64,000 bases of DNA from Teredinibacter turnerae. Lineage in GTDB: Bacteria; Pseudomonadota; Gammaproteobacteria; Pseudomonadales; Cellvibrionaceae. The position numbers were made by a program, and so were the translations under genes. The first letter of the stretch is position 1. Each line of letters begins with the position of its first letter. Shown here one piece after another: positions 1-8,724 of the stretch. The notes beneath the pieces are model-generated. The model was not told where the DNA came from, did not search any database, and worked only from the letters and a program-made list of their open reading frames with translations. The stretch covers positions 1,426,001 to 1,490,000 of the forward strand of contig NZ_CP149817.1 of assembly GCF_037935975.1 (NCBI RefSeq), read 5' to 3'.

Positions 1-1
1 G

Positions 2-331
2 CTCGACTCTAATGACGGCGTTTATGCCGCTTTACTTTCCAGTACTGATGGGCATGCCATCGCGAGTAAAGCTCGGGGTGATCTAACCGACTCAAAATTA
101 GCTGCGATGACCAGCTCGTGCCTGGCGCTGGCTGAAAAAATCGCCTTGGAGGCGCATCAAAACAATTGCGATTTTGTGATTCTCCAAAATGAAAATGGTT
201 ACGTTGCTTTAAAACGTATAGGCAAAAAACTGGTGCTCAGCGCGTTGGCCAAAAAATCGGTAAGCCTGGGCCTGTTGTTATCGTCAACCCGTACGACAGC
301 GGAAAGTTTCCAGCGTGATATTGGTCTTTAG
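2..331 (+). CDS. Roadblock/LC7-like protein, 5' truncated by the window edge
   Basis: An open frame enters from the window edge and continues in phase to the stop, so this is the C-terminal part of a longer gene. The visible residues run through a Roadblock/LC7-like pattern: GVYAALLSSTDGHAIASK, then an amphipathic helix (LAEKIALEAH), then the strands FVILQNENGYVALKRIG and LVLSALA. Proteins of this fold (MglB, BLOC-like regulators) bind or regulate small Ras-like GTPases. Whether such a GTPase lies upstream cannot be seen. A second small protein of similar character begins 32 bp downstream, suggesting one transcription unit. An internal ATG at 107 is not needed, because the fold already starts upstream of it. 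The family call is by pattern only. Confidence 0.65.
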   Translation, partial: LDSNDGVYAALLSSTDGHAIASKARGDLTDSKLAAMTSSCLALAEKIALEAHQNNCDFVILQNENGYVALKRIGKKLVLSALAKKSVSLGLLLSSTRTTAESFQRDIGL

Positions 332-363
332 CGCCGTCATTTCGTTTTTATGAGGAAATATCT

Positions 364-771
364 ATGGCAGATTTGAATTCATCCTGTGCTGAACTGGTCG
401 GTAATGTTAACGATGCTCTCGGCGCGGCCGTTGTCGACCTGAGCTCCGGTTTATTGTTGGCGGCACACCACACGGTTCCTTATTTTACGCAAAGTTATCT
501 GGATGCTGTGGCCGCCGCCGCCGTCGATATGTTTCGCGGCAAAACCATCACCACTGTCGAACAGCTTCTCGCCAACCAGCGAGGCACGGCGGTGCAGAAC
601 TCCATTAAAGAGGTTCAAATGAGTACCGAACACACTTATCATTTTATGAGTGTGATCCCGGGCAAGGAAAACTGCTTACTGGTACTTATTACCGGGCGCA
701 AGGCGAACTTGGGCATGGGGTGGTCGTCATTGCGAACCGCGTTGCCGAATGTCGCTTCCATGTGCCCTTAG
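364..771 (+). CDS. Small Roadblock/LC7-like protein
   Basis: A 135-residue protein starting at an ATG with an upstream GAGGAA ribosome-binding site. The segment LGAAVVDLSSGLLLAAHH followed by a helix and the closing NLGMGWSSLRTALP resemble Roadblock/LC7 domains, where the 'NlGm' strand is common. No signal peptide or membrane segment is seen. It follows another Roadblock-like gene after 32 bp, so two such subunits may form a heteromeric regulator of a small GTPase. Position 720 has a plausible alternative reading frame, but the frame ending at 771 gives the more family-like C-terminus. Family assignment is moderately sure; the function is unknown. Confidence 0.6.
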   Translation: MADLNSSCAELVGNVNDALGAAVVDLSSGLLLAAHHTVPYFTQSYLDAVAAAAVDMFRGKTITTVEQLLANQRGTAVQNSIKEVQMSTEHTYHFMSVIPGKENCLLVLITGRKANLGMGWSSLRTALPNVASMCP

Positions 772-916
772 CAAGTTGGGCGAACGCATTGGCGGCGGTT
801 CCAAACCTATATTGCATATTCCCGGCAGTGCATTTCCTGCATCGCCAATGTGGTAGATGTTGCGCTGCGCCTGCGCAACATACGAGCCCTCGCTTTTGTA
901 CAGCCAATAAATTGCG

Positions 917-2491
917 ATGTTAACTGTTATTGGTAGTTTGAGTGGTAGCGAGCCCATCGCTGTCTCAGATATCGCCGCCACTCTGCAGCAGCCCCAGGAG
1001 CTACAGCACAACACCCTGTTTACCGGGCGCCCCGCGACACAATTGTTTGTGGCGAGCCGCTTTGTCGCCAAGTTACGTACGGATTTCGTTTTTCAGCCAC
1101 AGGACGCAGAAAAGCGCGCATTAACTGCTATAGCGCTGGATCGTCAATTGAATGCATACCACCCGGAAAAAACATGGTTTGTGTGGCACACCGATGACCA
1201 GATATTTATTGGTAATATCGCTCCCCGGATACATACCTTTCACAGTACGCTTCCTGAGTTATTGCAAAAAAAACCTGCCCAGGCACTTACGTTATTGGCG
1301 CAGCTATGTCGTTTGTACTTTTCGGTTGCTCACGAGAGTGGCTTCCGGTTGGACGAGGGACTATCCAATTTCGGCTGGACCGACGCCGGAGCGGTGTATT
1401 ACCTCGATGACGATCGCTACCAGTGGGACCTCTTCACCAGCTTTGCCAGTATTCTGGCCGTGTGGATCCGCCAGCTCGCAGAGTTTAGTTCTGAGCACGC
1501 CGATATTTTCGGGCAGTCATTGTGTGGCATTTTATTAGACGTGTTTCAATCGCCCCATAAGATTCAGGTGTTGCTTGGACAGCTGCGGTATTGCATTGCG
1601 GTGGGGGGGCGCGAACAACAGTGCTTGAATACCATTTCTGCACGCTTGACTAAAGCCGCCTATCCCCGCAGGTCAGACCCGCAGCGCGCGATTTCTGTTG
1701 GACCTAGCCAACGGGCTGCTGCAGACATATCAGCCAGTTGTGATGCGAATGTGGCATCGCCCCTGGCGATCTTGGCAGACATTCACGCGAATTTATTCGC
1801 TTTGCAGGCCGTACTCGCAGAGTTGCGTGTGCGGCAGATATCGAGAATTTTGGTGTTGGGGGATATCGTAGGATACGGGCCGCATCCGCGTGAGTGCATC
1901 GAAGTATTAAAGCAGCAGAACGCAATTATCATCCAGGGCAATCATGATTATGCCGCTGCGTCGGGAGATGTGAGCACCGGCTTTTCCAAGCTCGCCTGCT
2001 GGGCGATTGATTGGACGCGCGGGGTTCTAACACAAGACGATATGCGTTGGCTGGCTGAGTTGCCACCCTACTTTCAGAGTGACGCCTGGTTGGCGGTGCA
2101 CGGTGCGCCTATGGACAAAAATTATTTTTACGGTTACGTCTACCACATGACCTACGAAGCGAATCTCGATTGGCTGGTACAGCATCAAATCGCCTTGGCA
2201 TTCCATGGGCATAGCCATGTCGCCGGCGTATACCGCCGTGAGGCGACAGGTGATTCGCGTTGTGACAGTGCGCTTCAGTGCTTTGCTTCCGCACGCTGTG
2301 CGCTTGCGTGCCCCGGTTCTGTAGGTCAGCCCCGAAATGGAAAAACCGCAGCAGAGTACGGTATTTTTCGGCCTGCTGATGCGACCTTTGAATTACTTAG
2401 CGTCGATTATGATTACCAGCGTACAATGGATATCATGCGTGCAGCCAGCTTCCCTCCAGCTCTTTATGAGCGGCTCGCGCAGGGTAGATAA
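917..2491 (+). CDS. Two-domain protein: kinase-like N-terminus fused to a metallophosphoesterase
   Basis: The C-terminal half (about residues 275-490) is a calcineurin-like metallophosphoesterase. It shows ADIHAN, then LGDIVGYGPHP, then GNHDYA, and later HGHSH, the standard metal-binding series for a binuclear centre. Domains of this YfcE-like type cleave phosphodiesters or phosphoproteins. The N-terminal 250 residues carry patterns such as TWFVWHTDD and LDEGLSNFGWTDAGAVYYLDDD, reminiscent of the C-lobe of lipopolysaccharide-kinase-like folds, but with no clear catalytic loop; it may be a pseudokinase. There is no signal peptide. It lies 145 bp after two Roadblock-like genes and 18 bp before the monooxygenase-fold gene. 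The ATG has no strong ribosome-binding site, and no better start is visible. Confidence 0.75.
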   Translation: MLTVIGSLSGSEPIAVSDIAATLQQPQELQHNTLFTGRPATQLFVASRFVAKLRTDFVFQPQDAEKRALTAIALDRQLNAYHPEKTWFVWHTDDQIFIGNIAPRIHTFHSTLPELLQKKPAQALTLLAQLCRLYFSVAHESGFRLDEGLSNFGWTDAGAVYYLDDDRYQWDLFTSFASILAVWIRQLAEFSSEHADIFGQSLCGILLDVFQSPHKIQVLLGQLRYCIAVGGREQQCLNTISARLTKAAYPRRSDPQRAISVGPSQRAAADISASCDANVASPLAILADIHANLFALQAVLAELRVRQISRILVLGDIVGYGPHPRECIEVLKQQNAIIIQGNHDYAAASGDVSTGFSKLACWAIDWTRGVLTQDDMRWLAELPPYFQSDAWLAVHGAPMDKNYFYGYVYHMTYEANLDWLVQHQIALAFHGHSHVAGVYRREATGDSRCDSALQCFASARCALACPGSVGQPRNGKTAAEYGIFRPADATFELLSVDYDYQRTMDIMRAASFPPALYERLAQGR

Positions 2492-2509
2492 CAGGTTAAG
2501 GATTCATCT

Positions 2510-2827
2510 ATGGAACAAATCGCGCGAACACCCTCGCCCCCGTATTACGCCGTGATTTTTACCAGTTTGCGCACGTCGTTAGAGTCTGGTTATGACGATA
2601 TGGACAAACGCATGGTTGAACTGGCGCTGGCGCAACCAGGTTTTTTGGGGGTGGAATCGGTGCGCGAGCAACTGGGTATCACAGTGTCCTATTGGCGGAG
2701 CTTGGAAGATATTAAAAACTGGAAGGAAAACGCCGAACACAGGATTGCACAGCAATACGGCCGTGAACAGTGGTATTCCCAGTTTAAAACCCGAATCGCA
2801 CTGGTAGAAAGAGACTACAGTTTTTAA
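2510..2827 (+). CDS. Antibiotic biosynthesis monooxygenase (ABM)-fold protein
   Basis: A 105-residue dimeric α+β-barrel type protein. Visible features are YYAVIFTSLRT (strand 1), a helix with MVELALAQPGFLGVES, and SYWRSLEDIKNWKENAEH, which is the typical ABM helix containing W and H. The family includes haem-degrading, quinol-oxidising and stress-related enzymes, so the substrate cannot be told. It follows the phosphoesterase gene after 18 bp and converges on mnmH with a 3-bp gap. The size matches the family norm. Confidence 0.8.
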   Translation: MEQIARTPSPPYYAVIFTSLRTSLESGYDDMDKRMVELALAQPGFLGVESVREQLGITVSYWRSLEDIKNWKENAEHRIAQQYGREQWYSQFKTRIALVERDYSF

Positions 2828-2830
2828 TTG

Positions 2831-3919
2831 TTAGGTCGTATGTGATGACAGAAACTCAGTGACTTCCGCAGGCGAGCCGCGAAATATAACCCGGTGTTTT
2901 TTCTTTTCCATTTGGAAGTTGTACATCGGGTCGTAGTAATCGCGCAACAGAATTTCGATCCAGTGCTGGTGACTGCTGTTGTCCCCCAAGCGGTGCTGTG
3001 CAAGCGCGTTGTCGAGTATCCCGCTGAGTTCTGCATAGCGTTGGCCGCCCAGGCGTCGCTGAATATTTTTCATCGCTTGGCGCAATTCACTCGCGAAAAG
3101 TTCAAATCCTTGGTCTCGTCCTTGTTGCGCCTCATGCTCAGCGAGGTTGAGCAAGATATAGTTGTGAAAAGAGTGCTCCACTCGCTCACGCAGCTCTGTT
3201 TGCACGACCACGATTGGCGAAGACTTCATCGCGTTTTCTAACTCCAGCGGCAATGCGCATCGTCCGATTAAGTGGCTTTCATCTTCAATTACTATCGGTG
3301 TGTCGCCGCGTCGGGCGTCGGCTTTGAACAGTTCGATAAAGGTGCGATTCTCGAATGTGGTTTGTGTTGGCTGGCCGCCGAGCCGTTTACCAAAAGCGCT
3401 GCCGCGATGATGAGCGAGTTGCTCCAGGTCAACACTGGTTGCCACGGTTTTAAGCAGCTCTGTTTTGGCTGAACCGGTATGGCCGGCGAGAATAACAAAC
3501 GGACGCTGTTGGCAGATACGTTGGTTTGTATCAATTAAAAAACGTCGCATGGCTTTGTAGCCACCTTCCACTCGAACGCAGTCAACTCCCACATCAGCCA
3601 GCCATTGCTGACAGGTTTGCGAACGCAACCCCCCTCGCCAACAAAACAATACGCAGTTCGGGTTGGCCTTGATGTACTCGGCCCAGGCGGTAACGCGTTT
3701 GTTTTTAGTTGCTCCGTTAACTAATTGGTGGCCCAGGGTAATAGCCTCAGCCTGCCCTTGTTGTTTGTAGCAGGTACCGACTTGTGCGCGCTCACTATCT
3801 GTCATTAGCGGCAGGCTTACCGAGTTCGGGAAGTGGCCCTTGCTGTATTCGCCAGGCGAGCGGGTATCGATAGTCGGAACGTCGTGCAGGAAAATCTGAG
3901 CGTATTGTTTGGTAATCAT
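2831..3919 (-). CDS. mnmH: tRNA 2-selenouridine synthase
   Basis: This protein replaces sulfur by selenium in 2-thiouridine at wobble position 34 of certain tRNAs, using selenophosphate. The N-terminal rhodanese domain (about residues 1-125) has DTRSPGEYSKGHFPNS and the active cysteine in FCWRGGLRSQ. The C-terminal P-loop domain carries AGHTGSAKTELL. The start at 3919 (MITKQYAQ) is chosen because a longer frame to 3994 would overlap the selD stop, whereas this start leaves a 22-bp gap. It forms an operon with selD upstream, the enzyme that supplies its substrate. Length (about 362 residues) is normal. Confidence 0.95.
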   Translation of the reverse strand: MITKQYAQIFLHDVPTIDTRSPGEYSKGHFPNSVSLPLMTDSERAQVGTCYKQQGQAEAITLGHQLVNGATKNKRVTAWAEYIKANPNCVLFCWRGGLRSQTCQQWLADVGVDCVRVEGGYKAMRRFLIDTNQRICQQRPFVILAGHTGSAKTELLKTVATSVDLEQLAHHRGSAFGKRLGGQPTQTTFENRTFIELFKADARRGDTPIVIEDESHLIGRCALPLELENAMKSSPIVVVQTELRERVEHSFHNYILLNLAEHEAQQGRDQGFELFASELRQAMKNIQRRLGGQRYAELSGILDNALAQHRLGDNSSHQHWIEILLRDYYDPMYNFQMEKKKHRVIFRGSPAEVTEFLSSHTT

Positions 3920-3941
3920 TGTTGTAACAGGTGGTTTTGGT

Positions 3942-4982
3942 TTACGGCTCAATAACGACGCGTGGACCGCTGTTCCAGGGGGTGAGCTCGCCAATGCGGT
4001 GAATAGGGGTGTTATTAGCCTTTAGGCAGGCCTCGACGGCGTCTACTGCGTCCGGGTTGACTGCGATCAGCAGGCCGCCGCTGGTTTGCGGGTCGCAGAG
4101 GATATGTTTTTGCGGCTCGTTCAGTGGCGACAGATCTTCCCCATAGCTGTCAAAATTACGTTGCGTGCCACCTGGAATACAGCCCTGATTTAGATAATAC
4201 GCTGCTTGTGGAATTACCGGTATGGCATCGAACGTCAGCTGGGCAACCAAACCGCTAGCGACGCATATTTCACTAAGGTGTCCCGCCAGGCCAAAACCGG
4301 TGACATCCGTGAGCGCGCTTACCCCATCAATTGTCGCCAGCCGGCTGCCAACCTTGTTTAGTACGCACATTAGATCGCGCGCGATAAATGCGTCTTCTTC
4401 CGCGAGCTTTTTCTGCTTTTGTGCCGTAGTGAGAATACCGATACCCAATGGCTTGGTCAGATACAGCTGGTCACCGGCGTTAGCCGATGCATTGCGGCGT
4501 AAATTGGCTTTGGCAGCTCTACCGGTTACAGCAAGGCCAAAGATGGGCTCTGGCGAGTCAATGCTGTGACCACCGGCAAGTTGAATGCCGGCTTCGTGGC
4601 AAACCTGGCGACCGCCTTCAATAACTTGCGCAGCGACGTCTGCGGGGAGAATGTTTACCGGCCAGCCAAGAATGGCGATTGCCATTATGGGGTCGCCCCC
4701 CATTGCGTATATATCGCTGATGGCGTTAGTGGCAGCAATGCGGCCGAAGTCGAGTGGATCGTCGGCGATAGGCATAAAAAAATCGGTGGTGCTTAAGATA
4801 ACGTCGCCATTGCCGAGATCGTAGGCCGCGGCATCGTCCTTGGTGCTGTTACCCACCAACAGGAAAGGATCGGTAAAATCACTGCTGGTATTGCCGATGA
4901 TTTTTTCCAGCGTCGCCGGAGAAATTTTGCAGCCACAGCCGGCGCCGTGGCTATATTCAGTGAGCTTGATGCTGTCTGGCAT
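3942..4982 (-). CDS. selD: Selenide, water dikinase (selenophosphate synthetase)
   Basis: Makes selenophosphate from selenide and ATP. The N-terminal [13 protein letters not shown] matches the E. coli-type active site with cysteine, not selenocysteine, at the catalytic position. Further motifs are [26 protein letters not shown] and [10 protein letters not shown], all typical of SelD. The start at 4982 ([13 protein letters not shown]) gives the usual N-terminus; a longer frame to 5033 adds an unlikely Cys-containing leader. The operon partner mnmH follows after 22 bp. No selA or selB is visible in the window, so selenium may be used here for tRNA modification only. Confidence 0.95.
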   Translation of the reverse strand: MPDSIKLTEYSHGAGCGCKISPATLEKIIGNTSSDFTDPFLLVGNSTKDDAAAYDLGNGDVILSTTDFFMPIADDPLDFGRIAATNAISDIYAMGGDPIMAIAILGWPVNILPADVAAQVIEGGRQVCHEAGIQLAGGHSIDSPEPIFGLAVTGRAAKANLRRNASANAGDQLYLTKPLGIGILTTAQKQKKLAEEDAFIARDLMCVLNKVGSRLATIDGVSALTDVTGFGLAGHLSEICVASGLVAQLTFDAIPVIPQAAYYLNQGCIPGGTQRNFDSYGEDLSPLNEPQKHILCDPQTSGGLLIAVNPDAVDAVEACLKANNTPIHRIGELTPWNSGPRVVIEP

Positions 4983-5054
4983 TGTTGAGGTGCACGTGTA
5001 GTTAAAGCCGGTAATTGTGCAGCCAAACAGCAAACAAGTAAATCAGGGGCCTGT

Positions 5055-5705
5055 TTAGCGTGCCGCTCTCACCTTTCCCGAGCCGATAACGGTTTGCGCT
5101 AATGAGGGGTTGCCATGGTAGGTTACATCACCGCTACCTGCGATTTTGACGGCTAACTGATCTGTCGCATTGGTTTCGATATTGCCCGAACCAGCGATAA
5201 CAACGTTTGCCGATTTGGCTTCCAGCTCACCTGCTTCAATGTTGCCGCTGCCCGCAATTTTCATCGCCAGGGTTTCTGTAGTGCCAGCAGCTTTTACCGA
5301 ACCAGATCCAGCAATCTTAATGCTGAAGCTATCACTGTCCACGCCGTTGATGTCGATATTGCCTGAACCTGCTGCAGCAACAGATTTTATTGCTGGGAGG
5401 GTCAGCTCGATTCGGATGGGAGAGCGAAAGTTGTAGTCGTCGTCATCGTCGAAGCTGCCGATATTTAAATCAGTTCCCTCTACACTCCATTTAATATGTT
5501 CTCTTTGCTCATCATTGGTGTGGATAACCAGAGCGGGGGCTCCCTGCGTGATGTTGACATCAGCGGGTAATGCAATACGCAGACTGTCGACGCCTGTAAG
5601 TTCAGTGTTGTCGATTTCTCCAGCTGCGTTGTGGGCGTCGGCATTTGAATCGCAGCCAAGCATTGTGAGTGATAAAAATATCAGAGCTAAAATTCGTACT
5701 TTCAT
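5055..5705 (-). CDS. GIN-domain (DUF2807-type) lipoprotein
   Basis: Residues 1-18 form a lipoprotein signal peptide ending in the lipobox LTMLGC, so the mature protein is probably lipid-anchored in the periplasm or outer membrane. The rest is a β-solenoid of repeated IAGSGNIE / AAGSGNID units (at least six copies), the pattern of the 'putative auto-transporter adhesin head GIN domain' family. An acidic DDDDDY stretch lies near residue 83. The function of the family is not established. It is separated from selD by 72 bp on the same strand. A normal ATG start with an upstream GGGAGC is present. Confidence 0.85.
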   Translation of the reverse strand: MKVRILALIFLSLTMLGCDSNADAHNAAGEIDNTELTGVDSLRIALPADVNITQGAPALVIHTNDEQREHIKWSVEGTDLNIGSFDDDDDYNFRSPIRIELTLPAIKSVAAAGSGNIDINGVDSDSFSIKIAGSGSVKAAGTTETLAMKIAGSGNIEAGELEAKSANVVIAGSGNIETNATDQLAVKIAGSGDVTYHGNPSLAQTVIGSGKVRAAR

Positions 5706-6247
5706 TGGTGCTCCCTACTGTTTAGAGGTCTAATTTTTAATGGATTGTTATGAAATAAGTGGATGTTTTGTAATTTTTTAAACGCCGGCTCGCTTCATTG
5801 TTGTTACGGCATATCATTTACCATGCCAAGAGTGAACCAATTATAACCTGTTGAAATATAAAGGGAAAAAATATCGCTCCTTATTGGTTGCTATTTCTGG
5901 TATGAGTGATCCTCACGAAGCCTTCGCGGATTTCGCCAAATGCTGAAGATATTTGCCACAGATTAAACCGGCGTGAAAAAAATCGGTTTTGTGAGATTCG
6001 CGTGTTCAATTTATTTGACGCTGTGGCAAAATGTGCTCGGGTATTTACAGCCCGATTATGCTTTCAGAGGTTCCTATACCTTAAGCGCACACAAGTGGGT
6101 TCTGCCCACCAAAAATAATAAAGCGCACCCAGACAGAAAAAGTAACGAGTTTCATATTACGTGTGAAGTGCAATTGTTAGCACTTTAGTCGTTCTCACGT
6201 GGTTTCCTGTTTCGATAAGTCCAATAAATACAATGGGAGTTTTCGCT
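5706..6247. other. Intergenic region between divergent genes, no gene seen
   Basis: About 540 bp between the GIN lipoprotein (minus) and the GH45 cellulase (plus). Both promoters must lie here, but I see no convincing boxes or palindromes. Short open frames near 5906-6188 have no ribosome-binding site or recognisable product. The ribosome-binding site GGGAG at 6235-6239 serves the cellulase. Confidence 0.6.
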
Positions 6248-7825
6248 ATGTTGACACATCCAAGAAGGAAGATCGCATCGCTGGCGTTTGCCGCTGTGTG
6301 CGCACTGCTCGGCAGTGCGTCGCAGGCAGTAACGTCCGGCGCTGGCGAGGCAACAATCGATGTAAATAACAACTGGGGCAGCGGTTATTGCGCAAATGTC
6401 GTTATTGCCAATAACGGTACGGCCAATATCACCAACTGGACAGTCGGGCTCGCGTTGAACGGCTCCAGTATAAATAACCTGTGGGGCGGCCAGCGCAGCG
6501 GCAGTATTGTTACCCCAGAAGCGTACAACGCAAACATTGCTCCTGGAGCGTCGGTATCCTTTGGCTTTTGTGCGACCGGATCGAGTGTTGCCTCCATCGG
6601 TACATTTTCAGTAACTGGCGGTGGTACCGGTTCATCGACATCGTCTACCAGTTCCTCAAGCAGCTCGTCTTCCAGCAGTTCGTCCAGCTCTTCGAGCAGC
6701 TCCTCGAGTTCCGGCGTGGCGTCATCCAGTTCGTCTTCGTCCAGCAGTAGTTCATCGTCGAGCAGTTCCTCCTCCAGCAGCAGTTCGAGCTCCAGTGGTT
6801 CAGGCCAGTGTACTCAGATGTGCCAGTGGTACTCTGATGAACCGCGCCCGCTTTGTCAGAATACCGATGATGGTTGGGGTTGGGAAAATCAGCAGAGCTG
6901 TATCGGTATCAACACCTGTAACAGCCAGAGTGGTGGCGGTGGGGTGATCAGCTCCTGTGGCGGTGGCTCATCCAGTTCGAGTTCATCCAGCAGCTCGTCG
7001 TCCAGCTCCAGTAGTTCTTCGTCCAACGGCGGTTCCAGTAGCTCCAGTTCATCAAGCTCTTCCTCCAGCAGTGGTTCACTACCCACTTGCACCGGCTATG
7101 CAACGCGTTATTGGGATTGCTGTAAGGCGCACTGTAGCTGGACTGGCAATGTGCCTAGTGAGGTTGAGCCGCTGGGTTCCTGCTCCGCGAGTGACCAGCC
7201 TTTGCCCGATCCGGACGCTGTAAGCAGCTGTGATGGTGGTGATGCGCATATGTGCCACAGCATGGCGCCGTGGTCGGTGAATGACAGCCTGTCGTACGGT
7301 TTTGCTGCTACCTCTAGCGGCGATGTCTGTGGACGCTGCTACGAAGTGATATTCACTGGTGAATCTTACAACGGTGGTGCAGATCCAGGTGCGGCGGCAC
7401 TGGGCGGCAAACGCATGATTGTCCAGGCAACCAATATTGGTTTTGACGTGGGCGGTGGCCAGTTTGACATACTGGTACCCGGAGGCGGTGTGGGTGCCTT
7501 TAATGCCTGTTCGGATCAATGGGGTGTTTCCAACAGCGAGTTGGGCGTGCAGTATGGCGGCTTCCTGGCAGCGTGTAAAAACGAGCTGGGCTGGAATGCG
7601 TCGCACGATTCCTATAAAAACTGTGTTGCACAACGGTGTGATGCCGTATTCGGCAGCCGTGGCCTGACAGAGCTTTACGAGGGTTGTATGTGGTTCGTCG
7701 ATTGGTTCCAAGCGGCGGACAACCCCTCGCTGCGCTATCGCGAAGTGGCTTGTCCTACCGAAATCATCAGCCGCTCAGGTGTTGATCGCGGTTGGTTGAA
7801 TGACGTTAGTACCGCCTGCAACTAG
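6248..7825 (+). CDS. Secreted GH45 endoglucanase with CBM2 and CBM10 modules
   Basis: Hydrolyses internal β-1,4 bonds of cellulose outside the cell. Order of parts: signal peptide (1-26), CBM2 (about 30-122, NNNWGSGYCANVVIANNG), poly-serine linker, CBM10 (about 186-237, CQWYSDEPRPLCQN...GWGWENQQSCIG), second poly-serine linker, GH45 catalytic domain (about 278-525). GH45 markers are TRYWDCCKAHCSW, with the catalytic-base Asp, and GQFDILVPGGGVGAFNACSDQWG split around its acid Asp in FDILVPGGG. Many cysteines fit a disulfide-rich fold. The start at 6248 is favoured over the ATG at 6233 because GGGAG sits 8 bp before it. It stands alone and is followed by a strong terminator. Confidence 0.95.
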   Translation: MLTHPRRKIASLAFAAVCALLGSASQAVTSGAGEATIDVNNNWGSGYCANVVIANNGTANITNWTVGLALNGSSINNLWGGQRSGSIVTPEAYNANIAPGASVSFGFCATGSSVASIGTFSVTGGGTGSSTSSTSSSSSSSSSSSSSSSSSSSSSGVASSSSSSSSSSSSSSSSSSSSSSSSSGSGQCTQMCQWYSDEPRPLCQNTDDGWGWENQQSCIGINTCNSQSGGGGVISSCGGGSSSSSSSSSSSSSSSSSSSNGGSSSSSSSSSSSSSGSLPTCTGYATRYWDCCKAHCSWTGNVPSEVEPLGSCSASDQPLPDPDAVSSCDGGDAHMCHSMAPWSVNDSLSYGFAATSSGDVCGRCYEVIFTGESYNGGADPGAAALGGKRMIVQATNIGFDVGGGQFDILVPGGGVGAFNACSDQWGVSNSELGVQYGGFLAACKNELGWNASHDSYKNCVAQRCDAVFGSRGLTELYEGCMWFVDWFQAADNPSLRYREVACPTEIISRSGVDRGWLNDVSTACN

Positions 7826-7872
7826 TGCATCGATCTCACCGCCGGGAATTCACCCGGCCCTGTGAGACAATA

Positions 7873-7906
7873 AAAAACCCCGCTCTGTTTCAGGCGGGGT
7901 TTTTTT
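7873..7906 (+). terminator. Rho-independent terminator of the GH45 gene
   Basis: Stem CCCCGC (7878-7883) pairs with GCGGGG (7894-7899), extended by A/T pairs, and ends in a run of T. It lies about 50 bp after the cellulase stop. The A-run on the left could let it act for the converging SemiSWEET gene as well. Confidence 0.9.
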
Positions 7907-7956
7907 ATGTGCAATACCAAGTGTCGACTACTGAGGGTCGCCGTTCAGGATAAGAA

Positions 7957-8253
7957 TCAGGCGGGTTCCGCATTCGCTGTGCCGGTGTTCTGGGCACGTT
8001 GGAAGAACGCATTCTTGACGATGAAGAAGAACACAATGCCAGCAAAGATTGCGGTGACTGCATTGGCCAGGATCAACGCGGTGTTGCCGAGCATAATGCC
8101 GTAAAACAGCCAGAGCACGACACCCACTACGAACGCGGCGTACATCACCGGGGAAAGGTCTCCGGTACGCTGGGTTCGCATAACCTTCAGGGCCTGGGGA
8201 AGAAAGGCGAAGGTTGTCAGGCAGGCTGCGATTAAGCCGATTACTTCAGTCAT
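7957..8253 (-). CDS. SemiSWEET-family sugar transporter
   Basis: A 98-residue membrane protein with three predicted transmembrane helices (about 5-25, 36-57, 62-82), the size of bacterial SemiSWEETs, which dimerise to move sugars down a gradient. The first helix has FLPQALKVMRTQRTGDLS, the PQ-loop signature of the MtN3/SWEET family. The second helix includes VLWLFYG. It sits between two secreted glycoside hydrolase genes, so uptake or release of glucose, xylose or oligosaccharides is plausible. The start ATG is the only reasonable one. Confidence 0.9.
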   Translation of the reverse strand: MTEVIGLIAACLTTFAFLPQALKVMRTQRTGDLSPVMYAAFVVGVVLWLFYGIMLGNTALILANAVTAIFAGIVFFFIVKNAFFQRAQNTGTANAEPA

Positions 8254-8724
8254 TGCTCTGTTATCTCTCAGTATTGGTTGATTTGTGCGCAGTGTAACCT
8301 AAGGTAACGTTTTGGTCTACATTATTTTGTTTAAAATCAAAAAAAGTTGATAGTTACGCCAAAAATCTTCATATATTATTGATTTTAAAGGGTTTAATTT
8401 TATTTGTGGCCTGCCTTTTTTTGTTACCCTGGGTTACATGGGGCTTGCCTAGCCGCTCGTGTATCAACCAGCCCCAGTCGACTGGTTGTTTCCTGGGTTG
8501 TTTCCTGAGAGTGTTGGTTCCGGGCTGCTATGGGGTGAATCGCGCTAGCACGCTAATCAACAGAGGGGGCAGCTAACGACATAGCCCGGTTCAACAGCGA
8601 ACTGAGTGTTCGGCGCACCCTCGACGCCCAAGGCGGGAGCGTAGGCTGTTTCCCGCCAGCCTGCTAAAATGTGGCGAGTTATACCTGTTCATGCACAAAA
8701 CAATAATTTAAGAGTCTTTGCCTT
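8254..8724. other. Intergenic region upstream of the GH10 xylanase
   Basis: About 470 bp, A/T-rich at 8320-8410. It must hold the divergent promoters for the SemiSWEET and xylanase genes. A hairpin-forming inverted repeat GGCGGGA...TCCCGCC lies near 8634-8661. No gene is supported; a short frame at 8379 lacks a ribosome-binding site. Confidence 0.5.

Noticed and set aside
720-923. Alternative frame starting inside the second Roadblock-like gene
   Set aside because: It begins at GTG without a ribosome-binding site, and its later residues do not resemble a known domain; the frame ending at 771 has the better Roadblock C-terminus.
6630-7080. Serine-codon repeats considered as DNA satellites or CRISPR-like repeats
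   Set aside because: They lie in frame inside secreted enzymes and use mixed codons, so they are protein linkers.
7079-7711. Minus-strand frame opposite the GH45 domain
   Set aside because: A shadow of the strongly supported cellulase frame.
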